From Allium sativum (Eukaryota; Streptophyta; Magnoliopsida; Asparagales; Amaryllidaceae): a stretch of 64,000 nt of DNA. Of the stretch, positions 12,601 through 22,558 are shown piece by piece. The stretch is taken from positions 34,960,501 through 35,024,500 of the forward strand of contig CM060923.1 of the NCBI GenBank assembly GCA_030737875.1, read 5' to 3'. Made by a program: the position numbers and the translations under genes. Position 1 is the stretch's first letter; every line of letters begins with the position of its first letter. The notes beneath the pieces were generated by a model that saw only the letters and a program-made list of their open reading frames with translations, was not told the origin of the DNA and did no database searches.

Positions 12601-13244
12601 TAGCAAACTAATGAAGAAGATTAAGAGGCTAGAAGTTGATTTGGAATGCTATCCCTTCTCTAATTTTGATGGAGGCTCCTTCAAGTTTCATTTTGCCATA
12701 GTTTAGTTACTAGATTTAATTATGAATGAATTAGGGTAGGGTTAGGGTCTTATTTATAGGATTAGGTAGTGTTTTTAGGCCCTTAGATTAACCCTAGATT
12801 AGATTAGGACCCTTAGATTTCGGAACTCTCTAGAACCAGCCCTCCAAGCCAGCCTAAAACCCAACCTGGTGCAACCTGGTGCACCCAGGTTCACTGGACG
12901 CCACCCCCCCTGTCGACAGGCAAGTCGACACCCCTGTCGACAGGCCTGTCGACAGCCCTGTCGACATGGGTAGGGCGGGAATTTTCCCGCCTGACCCCGC
13001 TTGTTCCATTCCAAAATCTTAACTTTAAATTTTTAAATCTGTTTTTAGCTTTGAATTTTCTGCAAACTTCATTGGGCCATAACCGGGCCATACGGACTCC
13101 GATTCTCGAAAACTCGGACTCTATTTTGCGTATTTTTCCGAGACGAACACAATGACGCAGCCCGTTTCCCCCAATTCTCACATCTGAGATTATTTATTCT
13201 GTAATTAGTGAATTTTAGTATTACCCGAAATTCGGGGTGTTACA
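9683..13244 (-). repeat. T1 5' LTR (right copy)
   Basis: The left LTR sequence repeats here almost unchanged, including the 46-bp array (about 12104-12347), the hairpin at 11285-11333 and a TATA box at 12751-12758. As the upstream LTR of a minus-strand element it holds the promoter. Differences seen by eye include g/a changes near 10066, 11055 and 11114, plus the missing 12-bp unit near 12920. Confidence 0.9.
12751..12758 (-). promoter_or_regulatory. TATA box of T1 (driving LTR)
   Basis: tataaata on the minus strand in the right LTR, with the same surroundings as in the left LTR. It would start the genomic RNA, so the element may be transcribed although its proteins are dead. Confidence 0.6.
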
Positions 13245-15335
13245 ATTGGTGTATTTATAGGGTTTCAAAACCCTGAAATCTCTGATTCTAGATTCTTCTT
13301 ATGACTTGAATTATACTTGCAAGATTGATTTGATATTTCAAGAGATTTGTATTTGCCCCTTCCGAGAATAATGATTTGATACTTGCCATATATACAGATT
13401 TGTGAAATACTCATCTATTTGGAAATATTACTTTGACGATTTCTGGAACATTATATTTGTTTCTCTTTGTTGACACGTTTAACATGATTTTAAATTTGAT
13501 ACTTTTGCAAATATCCCCCTTGTAATTCTTCCATGTCAAACTGTATTGAACCTTGCTTGAAAAGGAAAATTCGATATGGCTTAAATATAATCTTCTCTGA
13601 TGATATTTCTTCCCTTGATAAACTAGATTTATCTTGAATGATATTTGAACTAATCTTTCACTTGATTTTCATTCTATTTGCCTTGAGTAAGCTTTGCTGA
13701 TATGAACAGATGCTAAAAAATCGAACTGATACTATACTTGAACTTGATGCATACTACTATATTATCATGTCCATTTGCACCTTGTCTTGAATAACACCTT
13801 CACTGTGGCACTCATCTTCATCACACCATTCTGACCTGAGCTTGTTTTTCCTGTGTATACCTTTGTTTATGGTCATGTGCTTTGTACCTTATGCCATGTC
13901 CACTTGTTATTGAACTTGCATGTGTCATTTGCATGTGCCATTGTGTACTTGTTGTATCTAGTGCTATGTCACTCCTTGTAGTTGCACCATTTACTGTCTT
14001 GTATATTCTTTGATAATTTTGGGATGTACTAACTTGGAGACTCTTCTTGCTAGTGTTTATTTATGCATGTATTCGTGTACTCTGCTATGTCTGGTGTTGT
14101 CTAGGTCATGTTTCTGCTAGCCGTGATCACAAAGCATACTACCATGCAACATGTTAATCATGTTTAAGCTTAGAGGCCTTTGTACTTTGGTACCTTGTTG
14201 ACATTTACCTCTGAGTTAGTTTGTACCTGTGCACCATTCATGTGTGCCATTGTATGTAGCTGCTGCAAATTATTTCTTCTGACCAGTTTAGATTTGTACC
14301 TTTTGCTCTGCTTGGCTGGTTGTATTTCTGGCTTGGTTGATTTGTACATATGAATATGTTTGTTGTGCTCCATTCTTTGCTTAAATTCTGAAATGATCCT
14401 TTGAACATGAAACTTGTTGGATGCTTGTGCCATTATGATGTGTCTGCTGTTATGCATGGCCTTGTACATGTGCACCGTATTACTAGTTGTGTGCGTACAT
14501 TGCTGCCAAGTTATGCTTTGACATGCACTCTGGTTCACTTTATCATGTACACTTGTACATTCTGTGGTGATGCTTTGCTGAGTTGTGTTTGATAATATTG
14601 CCCTTGTTCACCTGAAAAATTGCCTCTATGGATATTTATTTATTATTTCTAATTCAGCAAACTAGTTATGGTTGTGTTGAGGTTGGTCAAGATCAGTAGA
14701 CCACGTATGTGTGTCGAGGCTAGTCATGGTCAGCATATCACTGTAACTGAGTTGAGGCTGGTGTAACAACCCGTATTTTTGAATAACATGTTATAACATA
14801 AATGGAGGCAGAATTAAACCGTAAAATCTGAATCAAGGGAAACGGGCTGTGCCATTGCGTTCGTCTCGGAAAAATACGCGAAATAGAGTCCGAGTTTTCG
14901 AAAATCGGAGTCCGTATGACCAAGATATGGCCTCGCGAAGTTTCACGAAAAATTCACAAATTAAAGTATACTTAATTAAGTGAAATGGGTTGCACAGAGA
15001 AATATATATATATATATATATAATTGAAAATTAAATAAATAAATATGCAAAAATGTTCAAAACAACGAATTGGGAGAGGGGAATAACCGAACCGGCCGAT
15101 TTTTGAGGTCGACCCGAGCTTGCTGGGTCGACTAGGGGTTAATCCAGGGTGTTTGGCTGTCAACCCGTGGGCCGATTCGCTCAAATGCAGATTTTGCATT
15201 TGAATGGTTCTCATGGTTCAGCTTTAATCTAAAGGCCCTAGATGGTTCCTACACTTGACTTCTTCCCCAAGACATGCTTTGATGGCTTGGATTGAATCTA
15301 TGGTTAATCCTATGGCTAATACTATCCTAATCCTC

Positions 15336-15343
15336 TAGAAAAA
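15336..15343 (+). promoter_or_regulatory. Mutated TATA box in T2 5' LTR
   Basis: The sequence is tagaaaaa inside tcctctagaaaaagacccc. The matching site at 23145-23152 in the 3' LTR is tataaaaa. A single T to G change therefore weakens the promoter that would drive T2, assuming the 3' copy keeps the ancestral form. Confidence 0.55.
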
Positions 15344-15722
15344 GACCCCGAACCTAGCCTAAATCACCATTATTCAATCCTACAACTAAACTATGTCAAA
15401 TTTGTTCCTCTCATGGCCTCCACTCTCATGCTAAAATTTCTAAGTTAATTTCTATGAGAGATTTTGAGTTCATACAAGTGTTTTCAAACTTGTATGAGTG
15501 TTCTTAGCTTGCATTCAAGTCAAGTTGCCACATTTCTATTTCAAAGCAAGGGTTTTTTATTGAATTGGCTCAAGGGTTTTCATTTGGAGCTTGCATATTT
15601 GGGTTTTTGGTGCTTGCATAAGGGCTTCGTCTCAATCTTTATAATAAATATTTATTTGTGTCTTCATAGCATTGTAAGCCCTTTTCTACTTTCTTTCTTT
15701 GAACTCTAAAGTTAAATGAATG

Positions 15723-15905
15723 ATGCAAGTTTGGGGTTGATCATTATATGCAAGTTTGGTTGATCATTATATGCAAGTTTGGTTGATCATTATATGCAAG
15801 TTTGGTTGATCATTATATGCAAGTTTGGTTGGTCATTATATGCAAGTTTGGTTGATAATTATATGCAAGTTTGGTTGATCATTATATGCAAGTTTGGATG
15901 ATCAT
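15723..15905. repeat. 23-bp tandem array in T2 LTR, about eight copies
   Basis: The unit is close to atgcaagtttggttgatc plus attat. The first copy has two extra g and later copies carry point changes. The 3' LTR has the same number of copies at 23527-23715. The core atgcaagttt also occurs, in element sense, in the 46-bp array of the T1 LTR. Confidence 0.9.
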
Positions 15906-16473
15906 TATGCAAGTTGGTTTAATCATTATGTATGACACATGTTGCTATGTTATGCAAGTTTGGGTTGATCATGTTATCATGTTATGCAAGTTAAACTTGA
16001 GGTTTTGAGCATAAAGCTCCAAGCTTTATATTAAAGGTTGCATTTTGGCAACATGAAAGTTATCATATCCCTTATGATAACTTGCATGTGAGGCAAAATG
16101 CGAACTTCTAGCAACTTCTACATGTCATTTATCACCATGTATCACTCATATGCTAAGTTTGGTTTTATGCATGCTTTTGAAGCCTAATAATGCAATATGC
16201 AAGTATATGAACATATGTACATTTCATATGCCACCATGTTAAACTTGTGGCTTCAACACCTTTATGTCATGGTTATGCCAAGTTCCCTATTTTATCCTTT
16301 ATGCGTTGTTGCGATTATGTAAACGATGGGATTACGTTGGGGTTGGGTAACATAATGACATGAACATGATTTTTGTAACATGACGTGATATGTTAACTTG
16401 TAATTATGTTTTGAAAACATAATGGACATGACACTTAGAAAATATGAGTGTGGCCAACTCGAGGTTGGGTTGA

Positions 16474-16523
16474 GTTTGTAGCATAAATCTACCCGGACCC
16501 GCCCGGCTTAAGTGGCTACAAAC
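16474..16523 (+). other. LTR hairpin 1 of T2
   Basis: Arms gtttgtagc (16474-16482) and gctacaaac (16515-16523) pair perfectly over 9 bp. The loop carries acccggacccgcccggctta. The same structure is at 24282-24334 in the 3' LTR. Related hairpins with other arms lie at 16581-16631 and in T1. Confidence 0.65.
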
Positions 16524-16580
16524 AATAGGACCCAATGTGAGAAGTTGGTCATGTTGTGCTCGAACCCGAGGTTAGACCTA

Positions 16581-16631
16581 GTTGTGGTGTAAAGCTACCC
16601 GGACCCGCCCGGCTTAACTAGTAACCACAAC
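16581..16631 (+). other. LTR hairpin 2 of T2
   Basis: Arms gttgtggt (16581-16588) and accacaac (16624-16631) pair over 8 bp. The loop again contains acccggacccgcccggctta, as in hairpin 1, but the stem sequence differs on both sides in a compensated way. The 3' LTR copy is at 24392-24442. Confidence 0.65.
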
Positions 16632-17862
16632 AAAGTCTAATGTGAGAGGTTAAAGCGCATTAAGTTAATTAATGCCTCTTGATTAGGGTTAAGTCATGGT
16701 CCACTTAATACTTAACCAATTTGGGCTTGATGGATTAATCGGGGTTAAGTCAGGAGCCTTGGGTACTCTTAACCAATTTAATCCACGTTTGGATCGGGTT
16801 AACCACATTTAACCCGTTAAGAAACCCTAGTTGCGTGGTCCTTTTCAGCAGTAACCTTCTTGGTAGTATCATAAGACCCTAGGACTAGGCTAGGGTGGGG
16901 CACGATTACTGGGCTGATTGTAAGAGACCAAAAGAGACGGCTGAATGATGCCCCGGTTGTTCAGGCGGACCATGGTCGTGCACATCAAGTCCGGAGTTGA
17001 ACACGGGCACCGGTAGGTTTGGACTGTGTATCCTGTAATGGTGTCAGAGGGTTACACCATAGGGCCTGATACACCCTAGGGTGGACCCTGCACAGTCAAC
17101 TACATTACATGATTAAGCCGTATGACACCGACACTTGACGAGTTAGGCTTATAGGGAGCCGATCGACTAGACCGAGTAGTTGGACCCTGATTTAGGCCAT
17201 CTCATGATGTTGGGCCAAGCTTGGGCCAAGGGATCAATTTTTGTTTTTACTTGACATGTTAGAATGCTAGTACACCCGTGGTGCAAAACTTAACCTTGAT
17301 TATGCGATGACACCTTTATCTACCTTGTTAGTTAATCATCATGCCAGTATGTTATTATCCTTATGTTCATCTCAGCTTCTCATGCCAGTTAACTTTACTA
17401 CTTCATAGACAGATAGTAGTAGGGCTTACCAGTCTTTTTGACTGACCTGTTTTCTTTCGCCTCTTGTCTTCCGTTCCCCCCCCCCCCCCTCAGGTCCTCA
17501 GGGTGGGAACATTGGAGCTTAGCTTTGATCTTTCTAGCTTGCTTACTGGATTCGCTCATGTACGGGTTTGGACATTGAGCTAGCTATGGTTTATCACTTC
17601 ACTTTGGGGATAGTACTTTATGTATTTCAGTTTTTCAGTTTATGCTTTTGTCTAGACTTTGTTTGTTGGAAAATAATGCTCAAGTACTTTGTTGTAATAT
17701 GACTATGGTTTTGAAATGCTAGTTTAATCCGCTGCTTTACTACTCTGTTTTACTTATATGTTCTGTCTTGTGATATCTGCATGCATGTTTACCTTGTTTA
17801 AACGCCCCTCCAAAGCCAGTGTGCTTGCAAGAGTGGCACTGGCGGAGGTGGGGTGTTACATT

Positions 17863-17874
17863 TGGTATCAGAGC
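17863..17874 (+). other. T2 primer-binding site (tRNA-iMet)
   Basis: tggtatcagagc starts two bases after the 5' LTR end, complementary to the initiator methionine tRNA 3' end. Confidence 0.95.
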
Positions 17875-18054
17875 ATAAGGTTTACAAGATTTGAGCAAAA
17901 GTGTTTTTGAAACTTACCTTTTGAAAAACTATTTTCAAAACCAATTAAGTATTTTCCAAGAAAAGTCTAGTTATTTTAAAAAGGCTATTCCCCAAAAGCC
18001 ATAGCACTATCCTTCGTTTCTTCGTTCTGAATCTATCTTTTTCTTCGTTTTAGT

Positions 18055-19040
18055 ATGGCCGATCGCTTTAACATCCCGGAAGGCGTACAAGTACCCGTCT
18101 GGTTCTGGAGATTAATGGAGGCAAGGGCGAATGAAGCCGGCCCCGCGAACATTCCTCCTCCTTCCCCCGTCGCTAACATCTCTCCTCCTCCCGTAGCCGA
18201 GGTTCCTCCTCCCCTCAGCATCCGCAAGAGGATTTCGCAAAGCTTTGCAAAGACTTTAAGGCGATGGGTTGCAAGAATTTTGTCGGAACGGAGACTCCCG
18301 TGGAGGCAAGAAACTGGTTAAAGGAAACTGAAGACCTCTTTGCTATCTTTGATGTTGAAGATCGTAGGAAAGTTCTGTTGGCGGTATGGCTATTGAAAGG
18401 GGAAGCTGCTTATTGGTGGGTAGTCACCACCACTACTAGACCCATTGAGACTTGGGATGACTTTAGGAGAAGGTTTGGACTAAAGTTTCTATCATCGACA
18501 GAAGAGAACCTTCAGCTAGAGAGGTTCCTATCACAAAAGCAAGGGGACATGACCGTTAGAGAATACGTGGATAAGTTTAATCAACTTGCTCAGTTCGGTC
18601 TAGAATGGGTTAACACCGCTCGGAAGAAGGCCCTACGCTTTGCTCTAGGATTAAACGAGCCCTTGCGCGGTTTGGCCATATCTCATATACCCCTGGGGGC
18701 GACCTTCGAGAGTTTGGTGAATATGACCCTACTTCAAGAGGAAGATAAGGATGGCAAGAAGGAGGTCAAGGCAAATGAGTCCCAAGGCAAGAAGGAAGAT
18801 ACCGAGAAAAGAGATAAGAACAACAACAAGGCAAGAAAGACAAGAAAGTGCAACTTCTGTAGGATCACCGGGCACATAGCCAAGGATTGCAGGAAGAAGA
18901 AGAGGAAGTTAGGCAAGTGTTTTCATTGCGGAGAATCTGGACATCTTAGCAAGGATTGTCCCAAGAAGCATGGACAAGGGCAAGGACAAACTCAGCAAGT
19001 AGGACCCTCTGGAGGGCAATTGCAGGCTCTCCTCGCTCTT
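18055..19040 (+). pseudogene. T2 gag with one frameshift
   Basis: Gag forms the virus-like particle and packages the RNA. The start ATG at 18055 opens MADRFNIPEGVQVPVW followed by a proline-rich linker. The frame changes near 18210-18225, where the proline run joins QHPQEDFAKLCKDFK, and continues in the frame used from 18264. The body has GTETPVEARNWL and KGEAAYWW motifs of the Ty3 gag family. Two CX2CX4HX4C zinc knuckles follow (CNFCRITGHIAKDC and CFHCGESGHLSKDC, about 18850-18960), separated by a lysine-rich linker. Upstream, 17875-18054 is an untranslated leader. One single-base indel is the only visible defect. Confidence 0.9.
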
Positions 19041-19562
19041 CCAGCTTTTGATCGAGGTAGAGTTTTTATAGAAATTCATGTTTACATTTCTGATTTTCCT
19101 GTTCGCACCTTATTTGATTCTGGCGCATCGCATAGTTTTATCTCTTCTGATATTGTTGAAAGTTTGCACCTAAGTACCAGCTTAGTTGAGGATCCCGTTT
19201 GTGTTTCAAATCCAATTGGGGGTTTCGCCCATCTGTCTATGATTTGTGTGCATTTGAAAATTTCTATCTTGGCCGTAGAATTCACGTGTAGTGCTTATGT
19301 TCTCGGGGTCACGGGATATGGGTTGGTCTTGGGCATGGATTGGTTGTCCAGTTATGGAACCATCCTCGATTGTGAGCATAGGGTGGAAAGGCTCATGACT
19401 CGCCTCGGTAACACCCTAGAAATTTCTTGTAACCCTAGAGGTCCCGTCATGTTATGTTATCTTGAATCTCTCGACTCGTCCATCGATGATCTGCAATCTG
19501 TAAGGGTGGTCCGAGACTATCCCGATGTCTTTGAAGAAGTTAAGGGGTTACCCCCTAAATGA
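19041..19562 (+). pseudogene. T2 aspartic protease, in frame with gag, ending at a premature stop
   Basis: The protease would cut the gag-pol polyprotein. The active-site motif LFDSGASHSFIS is intact near 19108-19145, and the second conserved block GYGLVLGMDWLSSYG is at about 19317-19360. It reads in the same frame as gag without a break, as in Tekay elements that make one gag-pol ORF. The frame then runs through DYPDVFEEVKGLPPK into TGA at 19560-19562, where relatives usually have Arg, so a CGA to TGA change is likely. RT continues in the same frame after it. Confidence 0.9.
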
Positions 19563-20455
19563 GAGATAGATTTCCGCATTTATCTAGTTGATAATGCCAA
19601 GCCAGTATCATTGCCCGTTAGGCACATGGCCCCTCGTGAAAGAAGGGAGCTCAGTAAGCAAATCAAGGAGTTGCTTGAGAAGAATTTTATTAGGCGAAAC
19701 ATTTCTGAATGGGGTGCTCCGGTGGTATTCGCTACTAAGGCGGATGGTTCGCTTCGTCCATGTGTTGATTATCGAGAGTTGAACAAGCTGATAAAGAAGA
19801 ATAGGCACCCGTTACCGAGAATTGATGATCTCTTTGACCAGCTTGTAGGTGCTTCTGTTTTCTCTCAGCTCGATCTACCCACCGGATTCCATCAGCTTAG
19901 AGTGGCTGAGGATAGCATTGATAAAACTGCGTTTAGGACTCCAGATGGATTCTTTGAATGGCTTGTCATGCCATTCGGTTTGACTAATGCACCCGCCTAC
20001 TTCGTAGATTTGATGAGTAGGGTGTTCAAGGAGTTCCTTAACAAGTTTGTTGTTGTCTTCGTGGATGATATTCTGATCTTCTCAAAGGATGAGGAAGAGC
20101 ATGCTAGGCATCTCAAGGAAGTGATGAATATGCTTAGAGCGCATCAGTTGAAAGCCAAGTTCTCCAAATGTCATTTCTGGAGAAGGGAAGTTCGGTTTCT
20201 TGGACATATAGTTTCTAAGCAAGGCATAGCGGTGGATCCCGCGAAAGTGGTTGTGGAAGACTCCTAGGAGTGCAACCGAAGTAAGAAGCTTTCTCGGTTT
20301 GGCGGGCTACTATAGGAAGTTCATCAGGGACTTCGCTAAGATTTCAGCCCCTCTTACTAAGTTGACGAAGAAGAACTTAGTCTGTGCATGGGACTTGGAG
20401 TGTGAGCTTGCTTTTCAAAGGCTCAAGAGAGCCCTTACCTCTGCTCCAGTTTGGC
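19563..20455 (+). pseudogene. T2 reverse transcriptase, active site intact
   Basis: Same frame as gag-protease after one stop codon. Motifs in order: [65 protein letters not shown] with the first catalytic Asp, [10 protein letters not shown], and [13 protein letters not shown] with the catalytic DD codons at 20064-20069. A frame change near 20245-20255 separates GIAVDPAKV from [23 protein letters not shown], where a few bases are missing. After LTSAPV at about 20452 homology stops suddenly. The catalytic palm is complete, but translation would stop at 19560. Confidence 0.92.
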
Positions 20456-20945
20456 AACGTGGGTTGGCACTGTTTTCAAGAGATAGTTTTCTGCGTGGGA
20501 TACCGTATAGTATGTAAATGAGATCCAAGATTCACTAACGAATCTTGGAAAGCTTGCATGAACCATGAGCACGCAGTTATGTTTAAGCCAAGTATTTTAG
20601 GCAAAGAATAAGTGGAAGTGGAACGAGAAGCAACGGTGAAACGAGTTCAAACTCATATTTTGGGAACAAGAATTAAGAACTACGGAATTGCGAAGATAAA
20701 AGACGGTCAGGGCACGATGGGATTAAGCACAAGAAAATGCGGCTTAGAAGATTGAAGTCTAGATACGCGCATTTAATCTCTTTCTAAGAGTATATCCTTG
20801 ATCTCTATTGTTCCGTAGAGCTTACTCGCATGCTACCTTTTAAGTATATCCTCTCAGTCCTATCCTCAATCTTAGTTCTGTTACAACCCCCCTAAGGAGT
20901 ATGGCTAGCCTATTTGTGGTATATGGTTGGGGTGAAGAAGTTCGC
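20456..20945 (+). other. Unexplained 490-bp stretch replacing T2 RNase H and integrase N-terminus
   Basis: Between the RT connection domain and the integrase core, relatives carry RNase H and the zinc-binding integrase N-terminus. None of this is visible in any frame. The sequence has stops in all plus-strand frames and no clear inverted repeats or target duplication at its edges. It is either filler captured when about 1 kb was deleted or a strongly decayed remnant. Confidence 0.6.
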
Positions 20946-21600
20946 CACCAAACTATTTGGGCTTTATGGGATATGGGTAATAATTGATAGATTTACAAAG
21001 AGAGCCCATTTTATTCCGGTGAAAAGCAAGAGGACCGTATCACGGCTAGCATCTGTTTATCTACGAAAGATAGTGCGGCTGCATGGAGTTCCTTCTAGCA
21101 TAGTTAGCGATCGTGACCCAATTTCACTAGCCAGTTCTGGAACAGTTTGCAAGAAGCAATGGGTACGCGATTGAATCTGAGTACAGCCTATCACCCCCGG
21201 ACGGATGGCCAAACCGAAAGGGTGAATAGAGTGCTAGAAGATCTTTTGAGGTTTTGTGTTCTCGACTTCGGTGGTACTTGGGAAGACCACCTTCCTCTTG
21301 TAGAGTTTGCTTATAATGATAACTATCAAGCCAGCATAGGGATGGCACCATTTGAAGCTTCGTATGGAAGGCCGTGCAAGCCACCAACATGTTGGTGGGA
21401 AGACGACGGATAAGCTTATAATTGAGCCCGACATGATAAGGGACACATCCGAGAGGGTTGAATTGATTCGAAGACGGATAAGAACGGCCCAAGACAGACA
21501 GAAATCCTATGCAGACAAGCGAAGGACAGACTTGGAATTTAAAATTGGAGATATGGTCTTTGTGAAGATTTCTCCTTTGCGAAATATGGTTCGCTGACAC
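20946..21600 (+). pseudogene. T2 integrase core, frameshifted
   Basis: Catalytic residues are recognisable: D in WVIIDRFTKRAHFIPVKSK, D in SDRDPI (followed after a one-base frame change near 21120 by FTSQFW), and E in [19 protein letters not shown]. The block [20 protein letters not shown] follows at about 21340-21400. Another frame change leads to EPDMIRDTSERVELIRRRI and YADKRRTDLEFKIGDMVFVK, the linker towards the C-terminus. The N-terminal zinc-binding part is absent, so it would not work even with frames restored. Confidence 0.88.
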
Positions 21601-22027
21601 CAAGGATCGTAGGACCCTTCCCTACTATAGAAAGAGTCGGGAAGATGACTTATAAGGTGGAATTGCCGAGAAGCTGGCCGGAGTGTATAATGTCTTTCAT
21701 GTCTCGCATCTCCGGAAGTGTTTGCACAGACCCACCAAAGTGGTTGAACCAAGTATTCTTGAAGACATGGAGGTAGAGGATGAAGCAACCCTGAGACGAG
21801 CTCCGATTCGTATCATGGAAATGAAGACAAAGAAGCTAAGAAGCAAAGAAGTTAAGCTTGTTAAGGCGCAATGGAGTGAAACAGAGGGAGACGCAACTTG
21901 GGAAACCAAGGAGAAGAGGCGCGTGCTTTATCCATTTCTCTTGGAGGATACATTTTCAATCTCTTTTCCTAGATTGGTATATCTTCCCTTTGCTATCCAT
22001 GCTTATCTAGTTTATCTTGTTTCGTAA
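21601..22027 (+). pseudogene. T2 integrase C-terminus with chromodomain
   Basis: After VGPFPTIERVGKMTYKVELP-like coding split over frames, the frame from 21683 reads YNVFHVSHLRKCLH, then RKLRSKEV-like and LVKAQWSETEGDATWETKE, the chromodomain of Tekay/Del integrases with the typical W and TWE residues. The frame stays open to 22027. In this family the domain targets integration to chromatin. The block is the best-preserved C-terminus in the window and shows what is broken in T1. Confidence 0.87.
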
Positions 22028-22545
22028 ATCTTGTCATGAGAACCTTAGGTAGAAACCCTTGGTTGAAACATGTATTTGAAACATGTTATGTTTGATGTTT
22101 GCAAGTGGTTGCAAGTGTTTGCAAGTGGATACTCGTGGATGCATAATACACGTTAGGCACTAAGATCGGCTCACACACTTTCATACTGCATATGCATGAG
22201 TGTTTATGCTTATTCATGGATGAAAACTTGTTATGCTATCACGTGGATGTTGCATATGGATGAATGTTATGTGCACTCATGTAGAGATTATAAATTATGA
22301 TAGGAATTTGCATACATATGGACTCATTTCACTAACATATTTTGCATTAAGGGGGTTTACTGAATCAGTAACCTCCTGATTTTCGCATTAGATAAGTACA
22401 TATACACACACCTTTGCATATGATCATACAGCATTTAGAACCTTTTAAGGACAATGATTGCTCGTGGATGATGTTTTGAGTAGATGGATGATGGATGGTA
22501 GGATACGTTCTTCCTAACTTAAAGATTTCGGGGACGAAATCCTTT
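22028..22545 (+). other. T2 3' untranslated stretch
   Basis: No coding potential. It contains repeated gcaagtg and catatgga motifs and ends in the GGGGACGAAATCC motif just before the polypurine tract. Confidence 0.5.
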
Positions 22546-22558
22546 AAGGAGGGGAGAA
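22546..22558 (+). other. T2 polypurine tract
   Basis: aaggaggggagaa immediately precedes the 3' LTR, identical to the T1 tract. Confidence 0.9.

Larger units (their letters stand above)
1928..13244 (-). mobile_element. T1: Tekay-type Ty3/gypsy chromovirus, internally defective
   Basis: Two direct LTRs of 3574 and 3562 bp enclose a 4.18-kb internal region read on the minus strand. Perfect 5-bp target duplications attgg lie at 1923-1927 and 13245-13249. The tRNA-iMet primer site is inside the right LTR and the polypurine tract inside the left. Recognisable order on the minus strand: gag zinc-knuckle relic, protease relic, reverse transcriptase, RNase H, integrase, chromodomain. The N-terminal part of gag is missing and pol is broken in several places, so it cannot make its own proteins. 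By eye the LTRs differ at about seven single bases plus one 12-bp repeat unit, so insertion is recent. Tekay assignment rests on LTR length, PBS/PPT form and the chromodomain. Confidence 0.88.
14762..17860 (+). repeat. T2 5' LTR
   Basis: It holds an AT microsatellite (about 15002-15022), a 23-bp tandem array (15723-15905), two hairpins (16474-16523 and 16581-16631) and a run of 14 C near 17476-17489 followed by tcag. The place of the TATA box reads tagaaaaa (15336-15343), against tataaaaa in the 3' LTR. Confidence 0.92.

Noticed and set aside
14170..14538. 122-codon minus-strand frame in the C0 LTR
   Set aside because: The sister LTR at 32532-32720 keeps only part of it, with breaks. No domain.
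17863..17874. tRNA-like matches at the tggtatcagagc sites
   Set aside because: Only 12-14 bases complementary to a tRNA end; they are primer-binding sites and not tRNA genes. No cloverleaf is seen.
19563..22027. Possible integrated pararetrovirus pol
   Set aside because: Integrase core and chromodomain, an iMet primer site, LTRs and 5-bp TSDs identify a Ty3/gypsy retrotransposon. No movement-protein-like region is seen.
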